Positions 18,469-29,894 of a stretch of 64,000 nt of DNA are shown one piece after another. Source of the DNA: Yersinia massiliensis CCUG 53443 (GTDB lineage Bacteria > Pseudomonadota > Gammaproteobacteria > Enterobacterales > Enterobacteriaceae). Both the position numbers and the translations under genes were made by a program. The stretch spans positions 319,354 to 383,353 of the forward strand of contig NZ_HE997645.1 of assembly GCF_000312485.1 (NCBI RefSeq). Reading direction: 5' to 3'. The notes beneath the pieces were generated by a model. The model searched no databases and was not told the DNA's origin. It worked only from the letters and a program-made list of their open reading frames with translations. The first letter of the stretch is position 1. Every line of letters begins with the position of its first letter.

Positions 18469-18738
18469 TTATCCCACCACATTTGGAATATTAGTGTATA
18501 GCGTACGCATATAGTCGAGGAAGACCCCCAGCATTCTCGGCCCCAGCACAACGCCAACGAGGGTAATCATCAATATCTTAGGAATGAAAGAAAGGGTCAT
18601 TTCATTTATCTGTGTAGCCGCCTGCAAAATGCTGACCACCAGCCCTGTCACCAACGCTGCCAACAACAGGGGAAGCGCGATCGTTAAACCGACCTTAATG
18701 GCTTCATAACCCATCGCCATAATACTTTCTGGTGTCAC
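18469..18738 (-). CDS. fliQ: Flagellar export gate protein FliQ
   Basis: 89 residues with two transmembrane helices. The family pattern MTPESIMAMGYEAIKVGL starts the protein and the loop between helices carries LQAATQINEMTLSFIPKI. It is part of the FliP5Q4R1 gate of the type III export apparatus. It sits between fliP (15 bp upstream) and fliR (2 bp downstream). Confidence 0.97.
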   Translation of the reverse strand: MTPESIMAMGYEAIKVGLTIALPLLLAALVTGLVVSILQAATQINEMTLSFIPKILMITLVGVVLGPRMLGVFLDYMRTLYTNIPNVVG

Positions 18739-18753
18739 TATGGTTCTCCTTTA

Positions 18754-19506
18754 TCAGTTGTAAAAACTCTGAGCGAGTGAACCCATCACCAACTGCCACC
18801 CATCGACCAGGACAAAAAGCATTAGCTTGAATGGCAACGAAATCGTTGCTGGAGGTAACATCATCATCCCCAAAGCCATTAGCACACTAGCAATAACCAA
18901 ATCGATGATCAGAAAGGGAATAAAGACCGTAAAACCAATCTGAAAACCGGTTTTCAATTCGCTGGTGACAAATGCAGGCATCAGAATACGTAATGGCACA
19001 TCCTGCGGCGTGGCATAATCGTCATGCTTCGCAATCCGGGTAAAAAGTGCTAAATCACTTTCACGGGTATGTTCCAACATAAAGGCTCGAAAAGGCTGTT
19101 CCGCCCTTGGCAGTGCCGCCTCCATGGTGATTTTGTCCTCCGAAAGTGGTACCCATGCATCCTCATACACACTATTGAAAACCGGCGACATCACAAAAAA
19201 AGTCAGAAAAAGTGCCAGCCCTAATAACACCTGATTAGGGGGGGTAGATTGCGTACCTAACGCGCTTCTGAGCAGGCCCAACACGATGATAATGCGCGTA
19301 AAACCGGTCATCATCAGCAAACAAGCAGGCAAGAAAGTCAGCGACGTCAGTAAGACTAGCGTTTGTACGGGTAACGACCATCCTTCAGTCTGGCTACCTC
19401 GCGCTAACAACAGGTCACCATTGGCAGCCCACGCCATCGGCGTAGGTAACAGGATGGCAACGAGAGCAATGAACAAAGGTGCCCAATTTTTAAGTTTCAC
19501 GTTCAA
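18754..19506 (-). CDS. fliP: Flagellar export gate protein FliP
   Basis: 250 residues with a cleavable signal peptide (ending AWAA), unusual among gate proteins but normal for FliP. Family motifs are [37 protein letters not shown] and a C-terminal [14 protein letters not shown]. It overlaps fliO by 4 bp, which couples their translation. Confidence 0.97.
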   Translation of the reverse strand: MNVKLKNWAPLFIALVAILLPTPMAWAANGDLLLARGSQTEGWSLPVQTLVLLTSLTFLPACLLMMTGFTRIIIVLGLLRSALGTQSTPPNQVLLGLALFLTFFVMSPVFNSVYEDAWVPLSEDKITMEAALPRAEQPFRAFMLEHTRESDLALFTRIAKHDDYATPQDVPLRILMPAFVTSELKTGFQIGFTVFIPFLIIDLVIASVLMALGMMMLPPATISLPFKLMLFVLVDGWQLVMGSLAQSFYN

Positions 19507-19895
19507 CCGTCGCCTCTCAACTTCTTGGTGGCGACATCCGTTAGCATCTTCTGGAAGGTCACAGGTGTTGAGGTATCATCTTCAGGTTTATCGATACTCG
19601 ATAGGCAACTGATATTCTCGGCGCTAACACCTAAAAGCAACCATTGCTGATTAAATTCAACCACCACCAGTCGCCCTCTTGGGCCGAGTGGCAGGTTGCG
19701 TTTAATCGAAATAATCGTGTCGCCTTGTAATCTGCCGGAAAAAAGTTGAAAACGCTTAAAGAGCAAAGCGGCCACAACAAAAATCATCAATACGATGACT
19801 AAACCTCCTCCAACTTGCGTCAGAAGAGAAGCAGATGAAAAGGCAGCACTTGCAGGAGCGGTGGTTTCAGTCGTTAACTGTAATGGCGTATTCAT
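19503..19895 (-). CDS. fliO: Flagellar protein FliO
   Basis: 130 residues. One transmembrane helix (about 30-47, [18 protein letters not shown]) is followed by a cytoplasmic domain with [24 protein letters not shown] and [14 protein letters not shown], typical of FliO. It assists assembly of the FliP ring. It abuts fliN (overlap of one base) and overlaps fliP by 4 bp. Confidence 0.93.
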   Translation of the reverse strand: MNTPLQLTTETTAPASAAFSSASLLTQVGGGLVIVLMIFVVAALLFKRFQLFSGRLQGDTIISIKRNLPLGPRGRLVVVEFNQQWLLLGVSAENISCLSSIDKPEDDTSTPVTFQKMLTDVATKKLRGDG

Positions 19896-20305
19896 TAGCG
19901 GCTCAGACGGTGTATGCGCTCTGAAGGAGTAATAATATCCGTAATGCGCACACCAAATTTATCGGAAATAACAACCACTTCACCTTGAGCAATAAGATAG
20001 CCATTGATTAAAATATCCAGCGGCTCACCTGCCAATCCTTCAAGGGAAACAATCGATCCTTGACTCAAATTCAGCAGTTCTTTAATGGTCATTTTTGTCC
20101 GGCCAAGTTCAACGGTCATATTGACGGGAATATCAAGTATGAGGTTGAGATCGTCGGAAAAATTCGCGGTAACCTCTTCTGGGCTGGTCGTTGCAGTTGC
20201 CGCGACATTGGCATTTTCTGCTGTCGATTGTTCGTTCATCGCATCTCCCCACAAGCTATCCATTGAATTGCTCTGGTCTGTCGATGACATTTCATTATCA
20301 CTCAT
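19895..20305 (-). CDS. fliN: Flagellar motor switch protein FliN
   Basis: 136 residues. An acidic, low-complexity N-terminus (1-50) leads to the C-terminal SpoA domain (about 55-132) with LILDIPVNMTVELGRTKMTI, LNLSQGSIVSLEGLAGEPLDI and GEVVVISDKFGVRITDI. It forms the bottom of the C ring with FliM and docks the FliH-FliI complex. It overlaps the end of fliM by 8 bp. Confidence 0.97.
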   Translation of the reverse strand: MSDNEMSSTDQSNSMDSLWGDAMNEQSTAENANVAATATTSPEEVTANFSDDLNLILDIPVNMTVELGRTKMTIKELLNLSQGSIVSLEGLAGEPLDILINGYLIAQGEVVVISDKFGVRITDIITPSERIHRLSR

Positions 20306-21311
20306 TAATTAAGTACTCTTTTTTAAAAGATAACAAAGCCGAAGTGATGAGTTTTTCAACCTGCAAAGCATACTGGTTGTCTACGCAACCATATTTCGCT
20401 GACAGGACAGGGACATTATCGACTAGGGCTTTAATTGAATCGGGTTTATCAAGATGAATAACATCGCCTTTTTTTAACTGTAAAACCTTAGAGAGACGAG
20501 TCGGTATTTCAGCTAACTTTGCCACTAACTCAAGTTCAGTATTTTTAACTTCATGCGCTAGGGTATTACGCCAGTGCACATTTTCTTGCTTGGAGTTTTC
20601 AAGTGGTGGATTTGTCAGTAATTCGCGAAGCGGTTCAATCATGCTAAATGGAATACAAATATCGAACTCCCCACTGTGCGAACCGATCTCCACATAAAAC
20701 GGCGTCGTTACGACAATATCGTTGGGTGAGGAAGTAATATTGGTAAATTTAACCTGTATTTCCGCACGAACGTATTCGGCTTTAAGCTGAAAGATTGAGC
20801 TCCATGCTTCATCGTAGGCTTGTAATGCCATAGACAGCATACGTTTAATGATGCGCTGTTCAGTGGGGGTAAATTCGCGACCATCCACTTTAGTGGGGAA
20901 ACTACCATCACCACCAAAGAGATTATCGACTGCCATAAAAACGAGATTTGGCGAACAAACAAATAGTGCTGTCCCTCGCAGTGGGGTTAAGTGCACTAAA
21001 TTCAGATTTGTTGGCACAGGTAAATTTCGGGCAAATTCATGATATGGCTGAATTTTAATACCCCCAACGGTGACATCTGGGCTCCGACGCAACAAATTAA
21101 ATAACCCAATACGAAACTGCCGAGCAAAGCGCTCATTAATAATCTCAAGCGAGTGCAAACGCTCACGGATAACCCGCCGCTGAGTATTAGGATCATAAGG
21201 GGTAATATTGCCATCAAGACTCAATTTGTCTGTGGAACTGTTACTCTCTGCCTGATTGCCACCGTTTAACAGCAGATCAATTTCGGCTTGAGATAAGATG
21301 CTGTCAGACAT
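20298..21311 (-). CDS. fliM: Flagellar motor switch protein FliM
   Basis: 337 residues. The N-terminal CheY-P binding peptide SDSILSQAEIDLLLNG is intact. The middle domain includes GTALFVCSPNLVFMAVDNLFGG, and the C-terminal SpoA domain ends in the switch complex interface. It works with FliG and FliN to reverse rotation. It lies 5 bp after fliL. Confidence 0.98.
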   Translation of the reverse strand: MSDSILSQAEIDLLLNGGNQAESNSSTDKLSLDGNITPYDPNTQRRVIRERLHSLEIINERFARQFRIGLFNLLRRSPDVTVGGIKIQPYHEFARNLPVPTNLNLVHLTPLRGTALFVCSPNLVFMAVDNLFGGDGSFPTKVDGREFTPTEQRIIKRMLSMALQAYDEAWSSIFQLKAEYVRAEIQVKFTNITSSPNDIVVTTPFYVEIGSHSGEFDICIPFSMIEPLRELLTNPPLENSKQENVHWRNTLAHEVKNTELELVAKLAEIPTRLSKVLQLKKGDVIHLDKPDSIKALVDNVPVLSAKYGCVDNQYALQVEKLITSALLSFKKEYLINE

Positions 21312-21316
21312 AAGTA

Positions 21317-21820
21317 TTACCGTAGTATGAATGCGTTAAATAAGACATCGGTGACCTGAATGTGCTCTTGATTTGTCTGAAGCTGATTAATCGTCTCTTT
21401 AATTTTATCCGCTAATTGAGGCTTTCCTTCGTCAGCAGAAAGTTCGCTCGCACTTTGCTGTGAAAAAAAGACGAGCAAACGACTACGAATTTCCGGAAGA
21501 AATTTCTCAATATTTTCTTTTGATTTTTCATCTTTTAACTTTAAGGTCAGGCCAATATAGAGTACACGTCTATTTTCCTGCTCTGATGGCTTTAAGCTAA
21601 GCGTGAATGTTTCCATCTGATAATAAATAGGTGCAGCGGACACTATGGCAGGCTCACTGTTGACACCTTCGGTCCTTTCTAATAATTGTTTTTTGACTGC
21701 CTGATGCTCAAACCAGATATATCCGGCCAGTGCCATCGTCGATATGGCAAGACTCATAAAAAACAGCAAAACCCATGGGATTTTGTTTTTCCCATCGGAT
21801 ATATTTCTTTTCTTGGACAT
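21317..21820 (-). CDS. fliL: Flagellar basal-body protein FliL
   Basis: 167 residues. One transmembrane helix (about 14-34) is followed by a periplasmic domain with IYYQMETFTLSL, LYIGLTLKL and EIRSRLLVFFSQQSASEL, typical of FliL. It surrounds or stabilises the stator. It begins the fliLMNOPQR run; a 145-bp gap separates it from fliK, so it may have its own promoter. Confidence 0.95.
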   Translation of the reverse strand: MSKKRNISDGKNKIPWVLLFFMSLAISTMALAGYIWFEHQAVKKQLLERTEGVNSEPAIVSAAPIYYQMETFTLSLKPSEQENRRVLYIGLTLKLKDEKSKENIEKFLPEIRSRLLVFFSQQSASELSADEGKPQLADKIKETINQLQTNQEHIQVTDVLFNAFILR

Positions 21821-21965
21821 ACTAATAATGAATCCTGTTTCATTAATTCCGCCGGTAAAAAAATAACGTCCCCGGATGAGTGCTTTATTTTATTACAACT
21901 TACCAACAGAGCAATTCTCTAAAAAACGAAAATAAGTGTTCATAATTGAACGCTTGAGAAAAATA

Positions 21966-23090
21966 TCAGACAAATGTATTAATTCCGTTGCTGTAGAGCC
22001 GTGGGGAAGAAATAATATGCTGCTCATCGGCATCCTCAAGTGTTTCCTCCCCACTCTCCAGATCCATCCTTCCCGTACCCGACCGCTCTTTTTCGAAGAA
22101 AGAGTTGGATGATGAGTTAGCATCTGCACTTACACTGCTCTGTCCGAGGTTAATACCTGATTCCGCCAGCGAGTGACGCAGAGACGGCAAGGCATTCTCT
22201 AACGCACTACGTGCTTGTGGGTTTTCAGCCATGAAGTGAATTTGCATACGCTCATTGCTCATGCGTAGGCTAATCTGTACTGCCCCTAACTCTTCTGGGT
22301 GCAAGCGCAATTCGGCATGCTGAATACCATCACGGGTAAAGCATGCAAGCTGTTGCCCTAAAGATTGCTGCCATTCGGTGGTGCCCGTCTGCTGGGGTAA
22401 TGTCACTACTGCGGTGGGTATGACAACGGGTTTCGCCAAGGTAGTATCAGGGTTCGCCGTAGCAAAAACAGCCGTTGGCTCCGTTAAAGTCGCGGCATTG
22501 CTGACAGGCCCACTTAACTCCCCAGCAACAGCTTGTGGCACTGGCGGTTTTTCACGCTCTGAGAGGCTGCTTGGTAATATGTCAGCCTCCAGTGGCACTT
22601 CCCCTCGCGGCTTATCAGCCACCAGCATAAAGCGGTTATCTTGCTCTTGTCCGAGAGTGGCCTTAGCTTCCTGAATTTGTGATGCCGTGTGTGACAGCCC
22701 ATGAGAAACGAGTGCATCAATGACCGGAACAGTAGCGGCAGAGGTATTGACCGTTGATTGAGGCGTACCGGTTTTTTCAGCAACAAATTTCGACACCCGG
22801 TGAGCAACAGATGCCTCAATGTTAGAGACATTTGCCGCGAGTACAGCGGCATCTCCCCTTTCAACAAGGGTATCAACGTTGATTGGCGCAGGAAGATTAA
22901 CGGCGGTGGCCTCCTCGTCCGGACCTTCATCTGTTTGTGGCTGAGGGCTGTTATCGCCGTCAGAAACGCCAGTGGCTAACTTTGTCAGCAACCCAGACAT
23001 TGTGGCGGCGAAATCACCCTCTTCACTCATCACGGCATCGGCGAGTACGTTTGTCGACGCGGTGACTGTCGGTATGGTATTGATGATCAT
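21966..23090 (-). CDS. fliK: Flagellar hook-length control protein FliK
   Basis: 374 residues from the ATG at 23090, which has AAGGAA 8 bases upstream; an in-frame upstream ATG at 23129 lacks a ribosome site. The long Ala/Pro/Thr-rich N-terminal ruler region (about 1-240) is low in conservation. The C-terminal domain contains WQQSLGQQLACFTRDGIQHAELRLHPEELGAVQISLRM, the substrate-specificity switch segment. It starts 1 bp after the fliJ stop. Confidence 0.95.
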   Translation of the reverse strand: MIINTIPTVTASTNVLADAVMSEEGDFAATMSGLLTKLATGVSDGDNSPQPQTDEGPDEEATAVNLPAPINVDTLVERGDAAVLAANVSNIEASVAHRVSKFVAEKTGTPQSTVNTSAATVPVIDALVSHGLSHTASQIQEAKATLGQEQDNRFMLVADKPRGEVPLEADILPSSLSEREKPPVPQAVAGELSGPVSNAATLTEPTAVFATANPDTTLAKPVVIPTAVVTLPQQTGTTEWQQSLGQQLACFTRDGIQHAELRLHPEELGAVQISLRMSNERMQIHFMAENPQARSALENALPSLRHSLAESGINLGQSSVSADANSSSNSFFEKERSGTGRMDLESGEETLEDADEQHIISSPRLYSNGINTFV

Positions 23091-23091
23091 C

Positions 23092-23535
23092 TTAATATTT
23101 CCTTCGTGATGCGCGTTGAGCGAATTCATCCATCATTTTTTGGTCCCGACGGCTCTCTTGCAGCAAACGAGCGGCTTCAGAGCGCTGCTTCAATGCATCA
23201 AAAGCATTGAGCCGCTGTTTATCCGTACGCCACATATTCACTGCGTTGTCGACTTGAGCCTCGCATATCGCCACTTGCTTGGTTTGATGGGAAACGACTT
23301 TATTCAGGGAGTCGATAAAGGATTGGCGAGATAACATATCAATCATCGTCATCCCCTCACCGACCATATGCGATTGCATTTGTTGACAATATTCACGCTC
23401 ATAATTTTCCAGACGTTCAAGCTGGTTGTTCGCTTGGACAAATTCCTGACGCATTTTCCCTAGATGGGTGGTGGTATCGTTCAGCTTCTTGTCAGCAAGA
23501 TCGCGTAATATATCCATTGGCTTATGAGTGGTCAT
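23092..23535 (-). CDS. fliJ: Flagellar export chaperone FliJ
   Basis: 147 residues, predicted to be nearly all coiled coil, with a FliJ pattern DKKLNDTTTHLGKMRQEF and C-terminal basic end (RASRRKY). It binds the ATPase ring and FlhA to activate export. Located between fliI (19 bp upstream) and fliK. Confidence 0.94.
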   Translation of the reverse strand: MTTHKPMDILRDLADKKLNDTTTHLGKMRQEFVQANNQLERLENYEREYCQQMQSHMVGEGMTMIDMLSRQSFIDSLNKVVSHQTKQVAICEAQVDNAVNMWRTDKQRLNAFDALKQRSEAARLLQESRRDQKMMDEFAQRASRRKY

Positions 23536-23554
23536 TTTTTACTCTACTTTACGT

Positions 23555-24916
23555 CTAAGGCATTTCAGGGAATAACGAAGCTAACTGAATAAAGGACTCG
23601 TCATATTCGCTCTGCTCGTAGATCCCCTGCTGTAGATAGCTTTCAAGCTGCGGATAAAGCGCAATCGCCTGATCAAGTAAGGGATCACTCCCAGCAGCAT
23701 AGGCACCGACACTAATCAGATCGCGATTACGCTGGAAAGAGGAGAGAAGCTGCTTAAATCGCTGTACTTTCTTATAGTGTGTCGGCGCAATAAGTTCGGT
23801 CATTGCGCGGCTGATTGAGGCTTCTATATCAATTGCCGGATAGTGCCCAGATTCGGCCAAACGTCGCGAAAGTACGATATGCCCGTCAAGAATGGCGCGA
23901 GCGGAGTCCGCAATGGGATCCTGTTGATCATCACCTTCTGTCAGCACGGTATAAAACGCGGTAATTGATCCCCCCCCTTTTATCCCGTTGCCCGCACGTT
24001 CAACCAGTGCAGGCAGTTTGGCAAACACGGAAGGCGGGTAACCTTTCGTGGCAGGAGGTTCGCCGATGGCCAGTGCGATTTCACGTTGTGCCATGGCATA
24101 ACGGGTCAAAGAATCCATAATCAGCAGGACATTTAACCCACGGCTACGAAAATCCTCTGCAATACGGGTGGCATATACCGCTCCCTGCATACGTAAGATG
24201 GGTGAAACATCGGCAGGAGCCGCAATCACGACTGAACGGCTAATGCCTTCTTTGCCGAGAATGTTCTCAATAAAATCTTTCACCTCACGCCCACGTTCAC
24301 CAATCAGCCCAACCACAATCACATCCGCTTTGGTGTAACGCGCCATCATGCCAAGTAAAACGCTTTTACCGACACCTGACCCGGCAAATAGCCCCATCCG
24401 TTGGCCACGGCCAACGGTTAGCAGACCATTAATGGCCCTGACCCCTACGTCCAAAACATCTTTGATAGGGTCACGTAGCAGCGGGTTAAACGGGGGCGTA
24501 AAAAGCTCGCCACGATGCATCGCTGAGGGGGGTGGAAGTCCATCTAGCGGGCGAGCTCTGGCATCCAGTACTCGCCCAAGCAAGACATCCCCCAACGGCA
24601 ATTGTTTACCCCCCGCATTCCCTTCTTCTGCGTAGGCACGCGCCCCCGGTAACACACCATCAACATTTTCGAGCGGCATCAAAAAGAGTGTCTGGCCATT
24701 AAAGCCGACCACTTCACTTTCGACGTATTGCTGCCCGTCGCTACGTTCGCACTCCACTAGGCATAATGTTCCGATAGGCAACTTCAGCCCAATCGCCTCC
24801 ATTACAAGCCCCGTGGCGCGGACCAACTTGCCGTACTGCCTACGCGGAGGTAATGCCGCGATGACCTCTTCTTTACGATCAAGATCGTTAAGCCATGATT
24901 TCAGTCGAGAAGTCAT
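23555..24916 (-). CDS. fliI: Flagellum-specific ATPase FliI
   Basis: 453 residues. Walker A AGSGVGKS at 178-185, the neighbouring [15 protein letters not shown] block, and Walker [19 protein letters not shown] are intact. It hydrolyses ATP at the base of the export apparatus. It overlaps fliH by 4 bp. Confidence 0.98.
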   Translation of the reverse strand: MTSRLKSWLNDLDRKEEVIAALPPRRQYGKLVRATGLVMEAIGLKLPIGTLCLVECERSDGQQYVESEVVGFNGQTLFLMPLENVDGVLPGARAYAEEGNAGGKQLPLGDVLLGRVLDARARPLDGLPPPSAMHRGELFTPPFNPLLRDPIKDVLDVGVRAINGLLTVGRGQRMGLFAGSGVGKSVLLGMMARYTKADVIVVGLIGERGREVKDFIENILGKEGISRSVVIAAPADVSPILRMQGAVYATRIAEDFRSRGLNVLLIMDSLTRYAMAQREIALAIGEPPATKGYPPSVFAKLPALVERAGNGIKGGGSITAFYTVLTEGDDQQDPIADSARAILDGHIVLSRRLAESGHYPAIDIEASISRAMTELIAPTHYKKVQRFKQLLSSFQRNRDLISVGAYAAGSDPLLDQAIALYPQLESYLQQGIYEQSEYDESFIQLASLFPEMP

Positions 24917-25641
24917 TCGTGATGTTCCTCACGCACGAGGGTGCACAACATTTTCCAACGTGTTTCAAGACTTTCATCAATCTCTCCCTCATCGGAAGTG
25001 ATGCGGCAACCGCCGGGTAACATGTCTTCGTCCACATTTAACGTCCAGCCGCGTTTTTCAAGGGTCTTGCTAAACTGTTGTGCGATAAATGGCTCATCTT
25101 CCGTGCTGACCCACATCTGCGTCTGTTCCTTAAACAGCGGCTCATCACGCAACAAATGTTGAATACGCTCCTGCAACATCTCATTAGTGCTGTCATTGAC
25201 GATATTCTTGCCCAGCAAGGCACGGGCTGCACTGAGTGACAATTGTGCCAATCGCGAAGGGATGACACTGTCTAGGCTATCAAGTGCACCTTGCACGTTT
25301 TGCAACAGTGTCTTAAGGCGAATAGCAGTCTGTTCCTGCTGCGCATTTATCTCCGTTCTGCCGGTTTCTCGCCCCTCCTCCAATCCTTGTTGCACACCCG
25401 CGTCGTAGCCCTCTTTTTTACCCTCTTCATAGCCACTGGCCTTACCCTTCTCAAATCCTTTTTCTTCGGCTTGTTTACGCAGGCGTGATAATTCCGCTTG
25501 TAGCTTTGCTTCCGACAGGGGGTCTTCACCCGCCACGTTCACACGTATGGTCGGTAAAGCGTCTTCCTCGTTATTATCGAGCAGGTTCGCAGGTCGCCAA
25601 GGCTGCCACATCTTTTGCGGGTCATTATCAGACGTAGACAT
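24913..25641 (-). CDS. fliH: Flagellar ATPase regulator FliH
   Basis: 242 residues from the ATG at 25641, chosen because GGAGG lies 8 bases upstream; a GTG two codons earlier is too close to it. The central region has the Gly-rich helix repeats of FliH ([18 protein letters not shown]). The C-terminal domain resembles V/F-type ATPase stalks. It holds FliI and docks at FliN. It overlaps the fliG stop by 14 bp. Confidence 0.95.
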   Translation of the reverse strand: MSTSDNDPQKMWQPWRPANLLDNNEEDALPTIRVNVAGEDPLSEAKLQAELSRLRKQAEEKGFEKGKASGYEEGKKEGYDAGVQQGLEEGRETGRTEINAQQEQTAIRLKTLLQNVQGALDSLDSVIPSRLAQLSLSAARALLGKNIVNDSTNEMLQERIQHLLRDEPLFKEQTQMWVSTEDEPFIAQQFSKTLEKRGWTLNVDEDMLPGGCRITSDEGEIDESLETRWKMLCTLVREEHHE

Positions 25642-26614
25642 CCTCACCGCCTCCTATAATGATTTCGCCACTTTCTGCCAGACGTCTTACCAACATAAGA
25701 ATATTTTTCTGTTCTGTTTCTACCTGAGACATTCTCACTGGGCCGCGTGAGTTCAGATCCTCGATCATGATCTCCGATTGACGACGAGACATGTTGCGGA
25801 AGAACTTATCGCGCAATGCTTGATCAGATCCTTTGAGTGCCACAATGAGCGATTCGGAATCGATATCCTGCAAAATCCGTTGAATACTGCGGTCTTCCAT
25901 CTCAACAAGATTTTCGAACAGGAACATTTCGTCGATAATTTTCTGGGCCAACTCTTGGTCGAACTCTCGAACAGCAGCAATAACGGCATCTTCCTGTTGG
26001 GTTTTCATCAGGTTGAGAATTTCCGCCGCTGGACGCACGCCTCCCATCTTGCTGCGTTTGAGATTTTGACCGTGTAGCAAGTTATTGAGTACTTCGGTCA
26101 GTTCTTGTAGTGCCACTGGCTGTACACCGCCAAATGTGGCAATACGCAGCATAATGTCGTTACGCACTCGCTCATCGAATTTAGCCAAAACATCGGCAGC
26201 TTGGTTGCGCTTGAGATGAACCAAAATAGTGGCAATAATCTGTGGATGCTCATCGCGAATGAGATCACTCACTGCCTGTGGCTCCATAAAGTTCAACGTC
26301 TCGATACCGTCGTTGCCGGACTGCGTATCCAGTAGATCTTCTAGCAGACTATTTGCTCGCTCTTCCCCGAGCGCACGCACCAACACATTGCGCAGATATT
26401 CACTGGTATCGACACTCAGTGCAGCGTATTCACCTGCATCACGCTGAAATTCATTCATCACTTGAGCAAGCTGCTCGTGGGTATAGCTCCCCATTCTGAC
26501 CATGGCACTACTTATCTGCGTCACCTCATGAGCATTAAGATGCTTAAAGACTTCTGCCGCACGTTCGTCGCCCAGCGTAATCATGACGACAGCGCTTTTC
26601 TCATAAGCGTTCAT
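25628..26614 (-). CDS. fliG: Flagellar motor switch protein FliG
   Basis: 328 residues. Motifs [22 protein letters not shown] and [19 protein letters not shown] are conserved. The C-terminal torque helix carries charged residues in [23 protein letters not shown]. It forms the rotor part that meets MotA. It overlaps fliF by one base and fliH by 14. Confidence 0.98.
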   Translation of the reverse strand: MNAYEKSAVVMITLGDERAAEVFKHLNAHEVTQISSAMVRMGSYTHEQLAQVMNEFQRDAGEYAALSVDTSEYLRNVLVRALGEERANSLLEDLLDTQSGNDGIETLNFMEPQAVSDLIRDEHPQIIATILVHLKRNQAADVLAKFDERVRNDIMLRIATFGGVQPVALQELTEVLNNLLHGQNLKRSKMGGVRPAAEILNLMKTQQEDAVIAAVREFDQELAQKIIDEMFLFENLVEMEDRSIQRILQDIDSESLIVALKGSDQALRDKFFRNMSRRQSEIMIEDLNSRGPVRMSQVETEQKNILMLVRRLAESGEIIIGGGEDVYV

Positions 26615-28302
26615 TACGACTTCTGCTCCTTATTCATCCATTGGCGGACAACCAGCGCAATGATCTGCGGATCTTGTTCAGCCAACTCACGAAGTTTTTG
26701 TGTATTCAGCTCACTTTGTAGCTTCTGTTGTGCCTTCATCCGCTGGCTATCTTCTGCTCGATGTGACTTCGCATCGATCTCTGCCTGTCGGGCTTCTTTT
26801 TCCATCTCAAGACGTTGCAGCGCAAACTCTTGATGTTTCATCCAGAACGGTTGCACCGCTTTGCGCCACAGCACCCAAGCGATTAATGCAATGAACAAAT
26901 AGCGCAACACCGTGAGGAGCATGTTGATAAATTCAGGTTGCTTCCACAGTGGTGGCTGAGCACTTTCATCTAGCGTGCTGAACGGGGTATTCACGATATT
27001 GACGGTATCGCCACGCTGGCTGGAATAACCAATCGCTTCTTTAGCCAATGCATTAATTTGTTCCAACTGCTCTTTCGATAACCCCGCGTTCTCGCCGGTT
27101 TCTGTTGGCTGGTAATTCAACACAATAGCCACTGAAAGACGTGTCACCGTGCCCGTACTTTTACGGGTATGCGTTAAGGTTTTATCGACCTCGTAGTTAG
27201 TGGTTTCATCGTTGCGTTGGTTATAAGGCAGTATTGGTGCTGTCGCCGCGGTATTGGTGTTCCCTTGTGCTCGGTTAGCCGCAGCACCTGTTGCCGGTGG
27301 TGGCGTGGGTTTCTCAATCGGCGCACTGGTCGGCATTGGTGGCTGATTACTTAACGCGCCAGGTGCCCCGCCGACACCACTGCGTCCACCTTGTTCTGAG
27401 GAACTGCTTTGACGGCTACGGATCGCCATTTTTTCTGGCGAGCTGTTAGGCTGATATTGCTCCGCAGTCTGCTCATGTTCGGTAAAGTCCATCTGCGCAG
27501 TCACTTGCGCGCGAACATTACTCGCGCCGACGATCGGCGTTAAGATCGCAAGAATACGTCTCTGGTAATCGCTCTCAATCTCACTGGTGTACTTCAGTTG
27601 AGACGCCTGAGTTGCCTGCCCGCTGTTTTGTGTCAGCAAGTTCCCCGCTTGGTCCACAATGGTGACATTACTGGCCGTCAAGCCGGGAACCGCACTGGAA
27701 ATAAGGTAAGCGATGGCATTCACTTGGTTAGGCTCAAGTGTTCTCCCGCTCGCAATGGTTAACGTCACCGACGCGGTGGGTTGCTTTTGCTCACGGACAA
27801 AAAGTGACTGCTTTGGCAGTGCCAGATGCACACGGGCAGCGGTAACCGGCCCGAGTGTATCTATCGTCCGAGCAAGCTCACCTTCCAGCGCGCGCTGATA
27901 ATTAACCTGCTCATTGAACTGACTGATACCAAATTTCTCTTGGTCCATGAGTTCAAAACCCACATTCCCACCCTTTGGTAACCCCTGCTGGGCAAGCTTT
28001 AGCCGAATTTCGTAAATACGATCAGCAGGTACCAGAATCGCCCCACCATGTTCTTCAAAACGGTAAGGGACCTGCATCTGTGTCAACTGAGCAACGACTG
28101 CCCCTGCGTCTTGATCGCTAATATTGTTGTAGAGCAATCGGTAATCGGGTGTTCTGGTCCATAACAGAAGCGCAATAACAATGGAGATCGCAGCCGCAGC
28201 AGCAATCGCAAATAATATTTTTGGGTTAGCACGAATTCTTTCGAATGCTGCTTTTAGCTCAAGAGTGCTATTTTTATTGTTGCCAGTGGTTGTGGCATTC
28301 AT
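26614..28302 (-). CDS. fliF: Flagellar MS-ring protein FliF
   Basis: 562 residues. Two transmembrane helices flank the periplasmic ring-building domains (about 30-50 and about 450-470). Conserved stretches include [32 protein letters not shown] and [29 protein letters not shown]. The C-terminal tail binds FliG. First gene of the minus-strand fliFGHIJK series, divergent from fliE. Confidence 0.98.
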   Translation of the reverse strand: MNATTTGNNKNSTLELKAAFERIRANPKILFAIAAAAAISIVIALLLWTRTPDYRLLYNNISDQDAGAVVAQLTQMQVPYRFEEHGGAILVPADRIYEIRLKLAQQGLPKGGNVGFELMDQEKFGISQFNEQVNYQRALEGELARTIDTLGPVTAARVHLALPKQSLFVREQKQPTASVTLTIASGRTLEPNQVNAIAYLISSAVPGLTASNVTIVDQAGNLLTQNSGQATQASQLKYTSEIESDYQRRILAILTPIVGASNVRAQVTAQMDFTEHEQTAEQYQPNSSPEKMAIRSRQSSSSEQGGRSGVGGAPGALSNQPPMPTSAPIEKPTPPPATGAAANRAQGNTNTAATAPILPYNQRNDETTNYEVDKTLTHTRKSTGTVTRLSVAIVLNYQPTETGENAGLSKEQLEQINALAKEAIGYSSQRGDTVNIVNTPFSTLDESAQPPLWKQPEFINMLLTVLRYLFIALIAWVLWRKAVQPFWMKHQEFALQRLEMEKEARQAEIDAKSHRAEDSQRMKAQQKLQSELNTQKLRELAEQDPQIIALVVRQWMNKEQKS

Positions 28303-28546
28303 GCCATAGTCCTGTAAATATTAATAATGCAGCGTAATAACAATTGCCAATCAGCACTTCCAGTCTTTGAAGGACAACCTTGTGATCTCGGGAATAATTC
28401 CGATGCGTATTATCCATAGAATGGGCAAGTTACTAATATGCGATAAGCTTGAATTTTCGTTAGCTCTTTGCGCAATGCTGTACTTTCCGCGCATGTTATA
28501 CTGGCGATATTAATGACAGAATAAAGCATGTGAAAAGGTAATAAAT
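28303..28546. promoter_or_regulatory. Divergent fliF / fliE promoter region
   Basis: 244 bp between divergent class II genes, without a coding frame. An AATGGG-started segment at 28420-28440 loosely resembles one half of an FlhDC box (AATGGC then A-rich). Paired FlhDC sites are expected here from E. coli and Salmonella, but no clear inverted pair is readable. Confidence 0.35.
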
Positions 28547-28879
28547 ATGTCGATGCCCGTACAGGCAATGAATAATGTTTTGGAGCAAATTCAGCTTCAA
28601 GCAAGTCAGGTCAAAGGCGCTCAGAAAACGAATAATGGTTTTGAACATAAGCAGTCTTTAAATTTTACGGATATTTTATTTCAAAGCATCAGTAATATTA
28701 GCGATTTGCAAACTGAGACAAAAACACAGTCGCAGAACTATATGAGCGGCGTGCCTGGCATCGGCCTGAACGATGTGATGGTCTCACTACAAAAATCTTC
28801 TGTCGCATTAAGCCTCGGTGTTCAAGTTCGAAATAAGCTCATTAGTGCTTATCAGGAAATAATGAATATGTCTGTCTAA
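28547..28879 (+). CDS. fliE: Flagellar hook-basal body protein FliE
   Basis: 110 residues. The C-terminal segment MSGVPGIGLNDVMVSLQKSSVALSLGVQVRNKLISAYQEIMNM is the FliE signature. It connects the MS ring and rod. It is divergent from fliF and is followed after 118 bp by cheR on the same strand, an arrangement that places the chemotaxis genes downstream of a basal-body gene. Confidence 0.97.
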   Translation: MSMPVQAMNNVLEQIQLQASQVKGAQKTNNGFEHKQSLNFTDILFQSISNISDLQTETKTQSQNYMSGVPGIGLNDVMVSLQKSSVALSLGVQVRNKLISAYQEIMNMSV

Positions 28880-28997
28880 CCCTGAGACTTCATTGTGGGC
28901 TTTGCGCCAACACCTAAGGTGAGAGAGAAAATAAACTTTTAATATTTCTTTCGCGCCACAGTGTTTTAAAGATCTCCATATCAATTACCTTTGAAGG

Positions 28998-29894
28998 ATG
29001 CCTTTGATAGTTAATATCAGAGCATTAGCAACTATGTTTAATAAAAGTACTTTTAGCAAAACATTAGATTCTAATCAATATATTCAGTACATTCTCGCGG
29101 ACAATGAACTGGCTAAAATTGCCGATCTTATTTATCGTCGTGCAGGTATTGTCTTATCCGAACAGAAAAAAGATATGGTTTTCAACCGCCTTTCACGTCA
29201 TTTACGTGCGCGAGGTTTATCTTCTTTTAAAGAATATATTGCCATATTAGAAGCCAATCCAGAGGGCCCGGAATGGCAACAGTTTATTAATGCTCTGACC
29301 ACGAATTTGACCTCCTTTTTCCGCGAAGCGTACCACTTTCCAATCCTCGCCAATCATGCACGCTCACGTCCAACGGATTATTCCGTGTGGTGTGCCGCAG
29401 CCTCCACTGGCGAAGAGCCTTGGTCAATTGCCATCACGCTAGAAGAAACCCTTGGTCGTAGCCCTAACACCACGCGGGTCTGGGCGACTGACATTGACAC
29501 CGAAGTATTAAAAAAAGCGACTCAAGGGCTCTATCAGTTGAGCGATATACAGTCTCTGTCAGATGAACAGAAACGCCGCTGGTTCTTGCGCGGCAGAGAT
29601 GAGCAAGAACAAATGGTGAAAGTGAAGCCCGAACTGGCTGCTTGCGTTCATTTCGAGCAACTCAATTTAATGGCCGCCACATGGAATGTCCCTGCTCCTT
29701 TTGACGCCATTTTTTGTCGTAACGTTTTGATTTATTTTGATCAAAAAACGCAGGAAACCATCATTAACCGCTTTGCCAAAATGCTGAAACCCGGTGGCCT
29801 ACTTTTTGTCGGGCATTCGGAACATTTCAGCAACTCTAGCGGGCCACTGCGCCTAGAAGGCCAATCTGTTTACTCCCTCGCAGGGAAAAAATAA
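28998..29894 (+). CDS. cheR: Chemotaxis protein methyltransferase CheR
   Basis: 298 residues if the ATG at 28998 is used (GAAGG is directly adjacent); a Met codon at 29034 gives a shorter, E. coli-like N-terminus. The N-terminal helical domain precedes a SAM-dependent methyltransferase domain with [26 protein letters not shown] and [14 protein letters not shown]. It methylates chemoreceptor glutamates. Its stop overlaps the cheB start (TAATG). Confidence 0.96.
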   Translation: MPLIVNIRALATMFNKSTFSKTLDSNQYIQYILADNELAKIADLIYRRAGIVLSEQKKDMVFNRLSRHLRARGLSSFKEYIAILEANPEGPEWQQFINALTTNLTSFFREAYHFPILANHARSRPTDYSVWCAAASTGEEPWSIAITLEETLGRSPNTTRVWATDIDTEVLKKATQGLYQLSDIQSLSDEQKRRWFLRGRDEQEQMVKVKPELAACVHFEQLNLMAATWNVPAPFDAIFCRNVLIYFDQKTQETIINRFAKMLKPGGLLFVGHSEHFSNSSGPLRLEGQSVYSLAGKK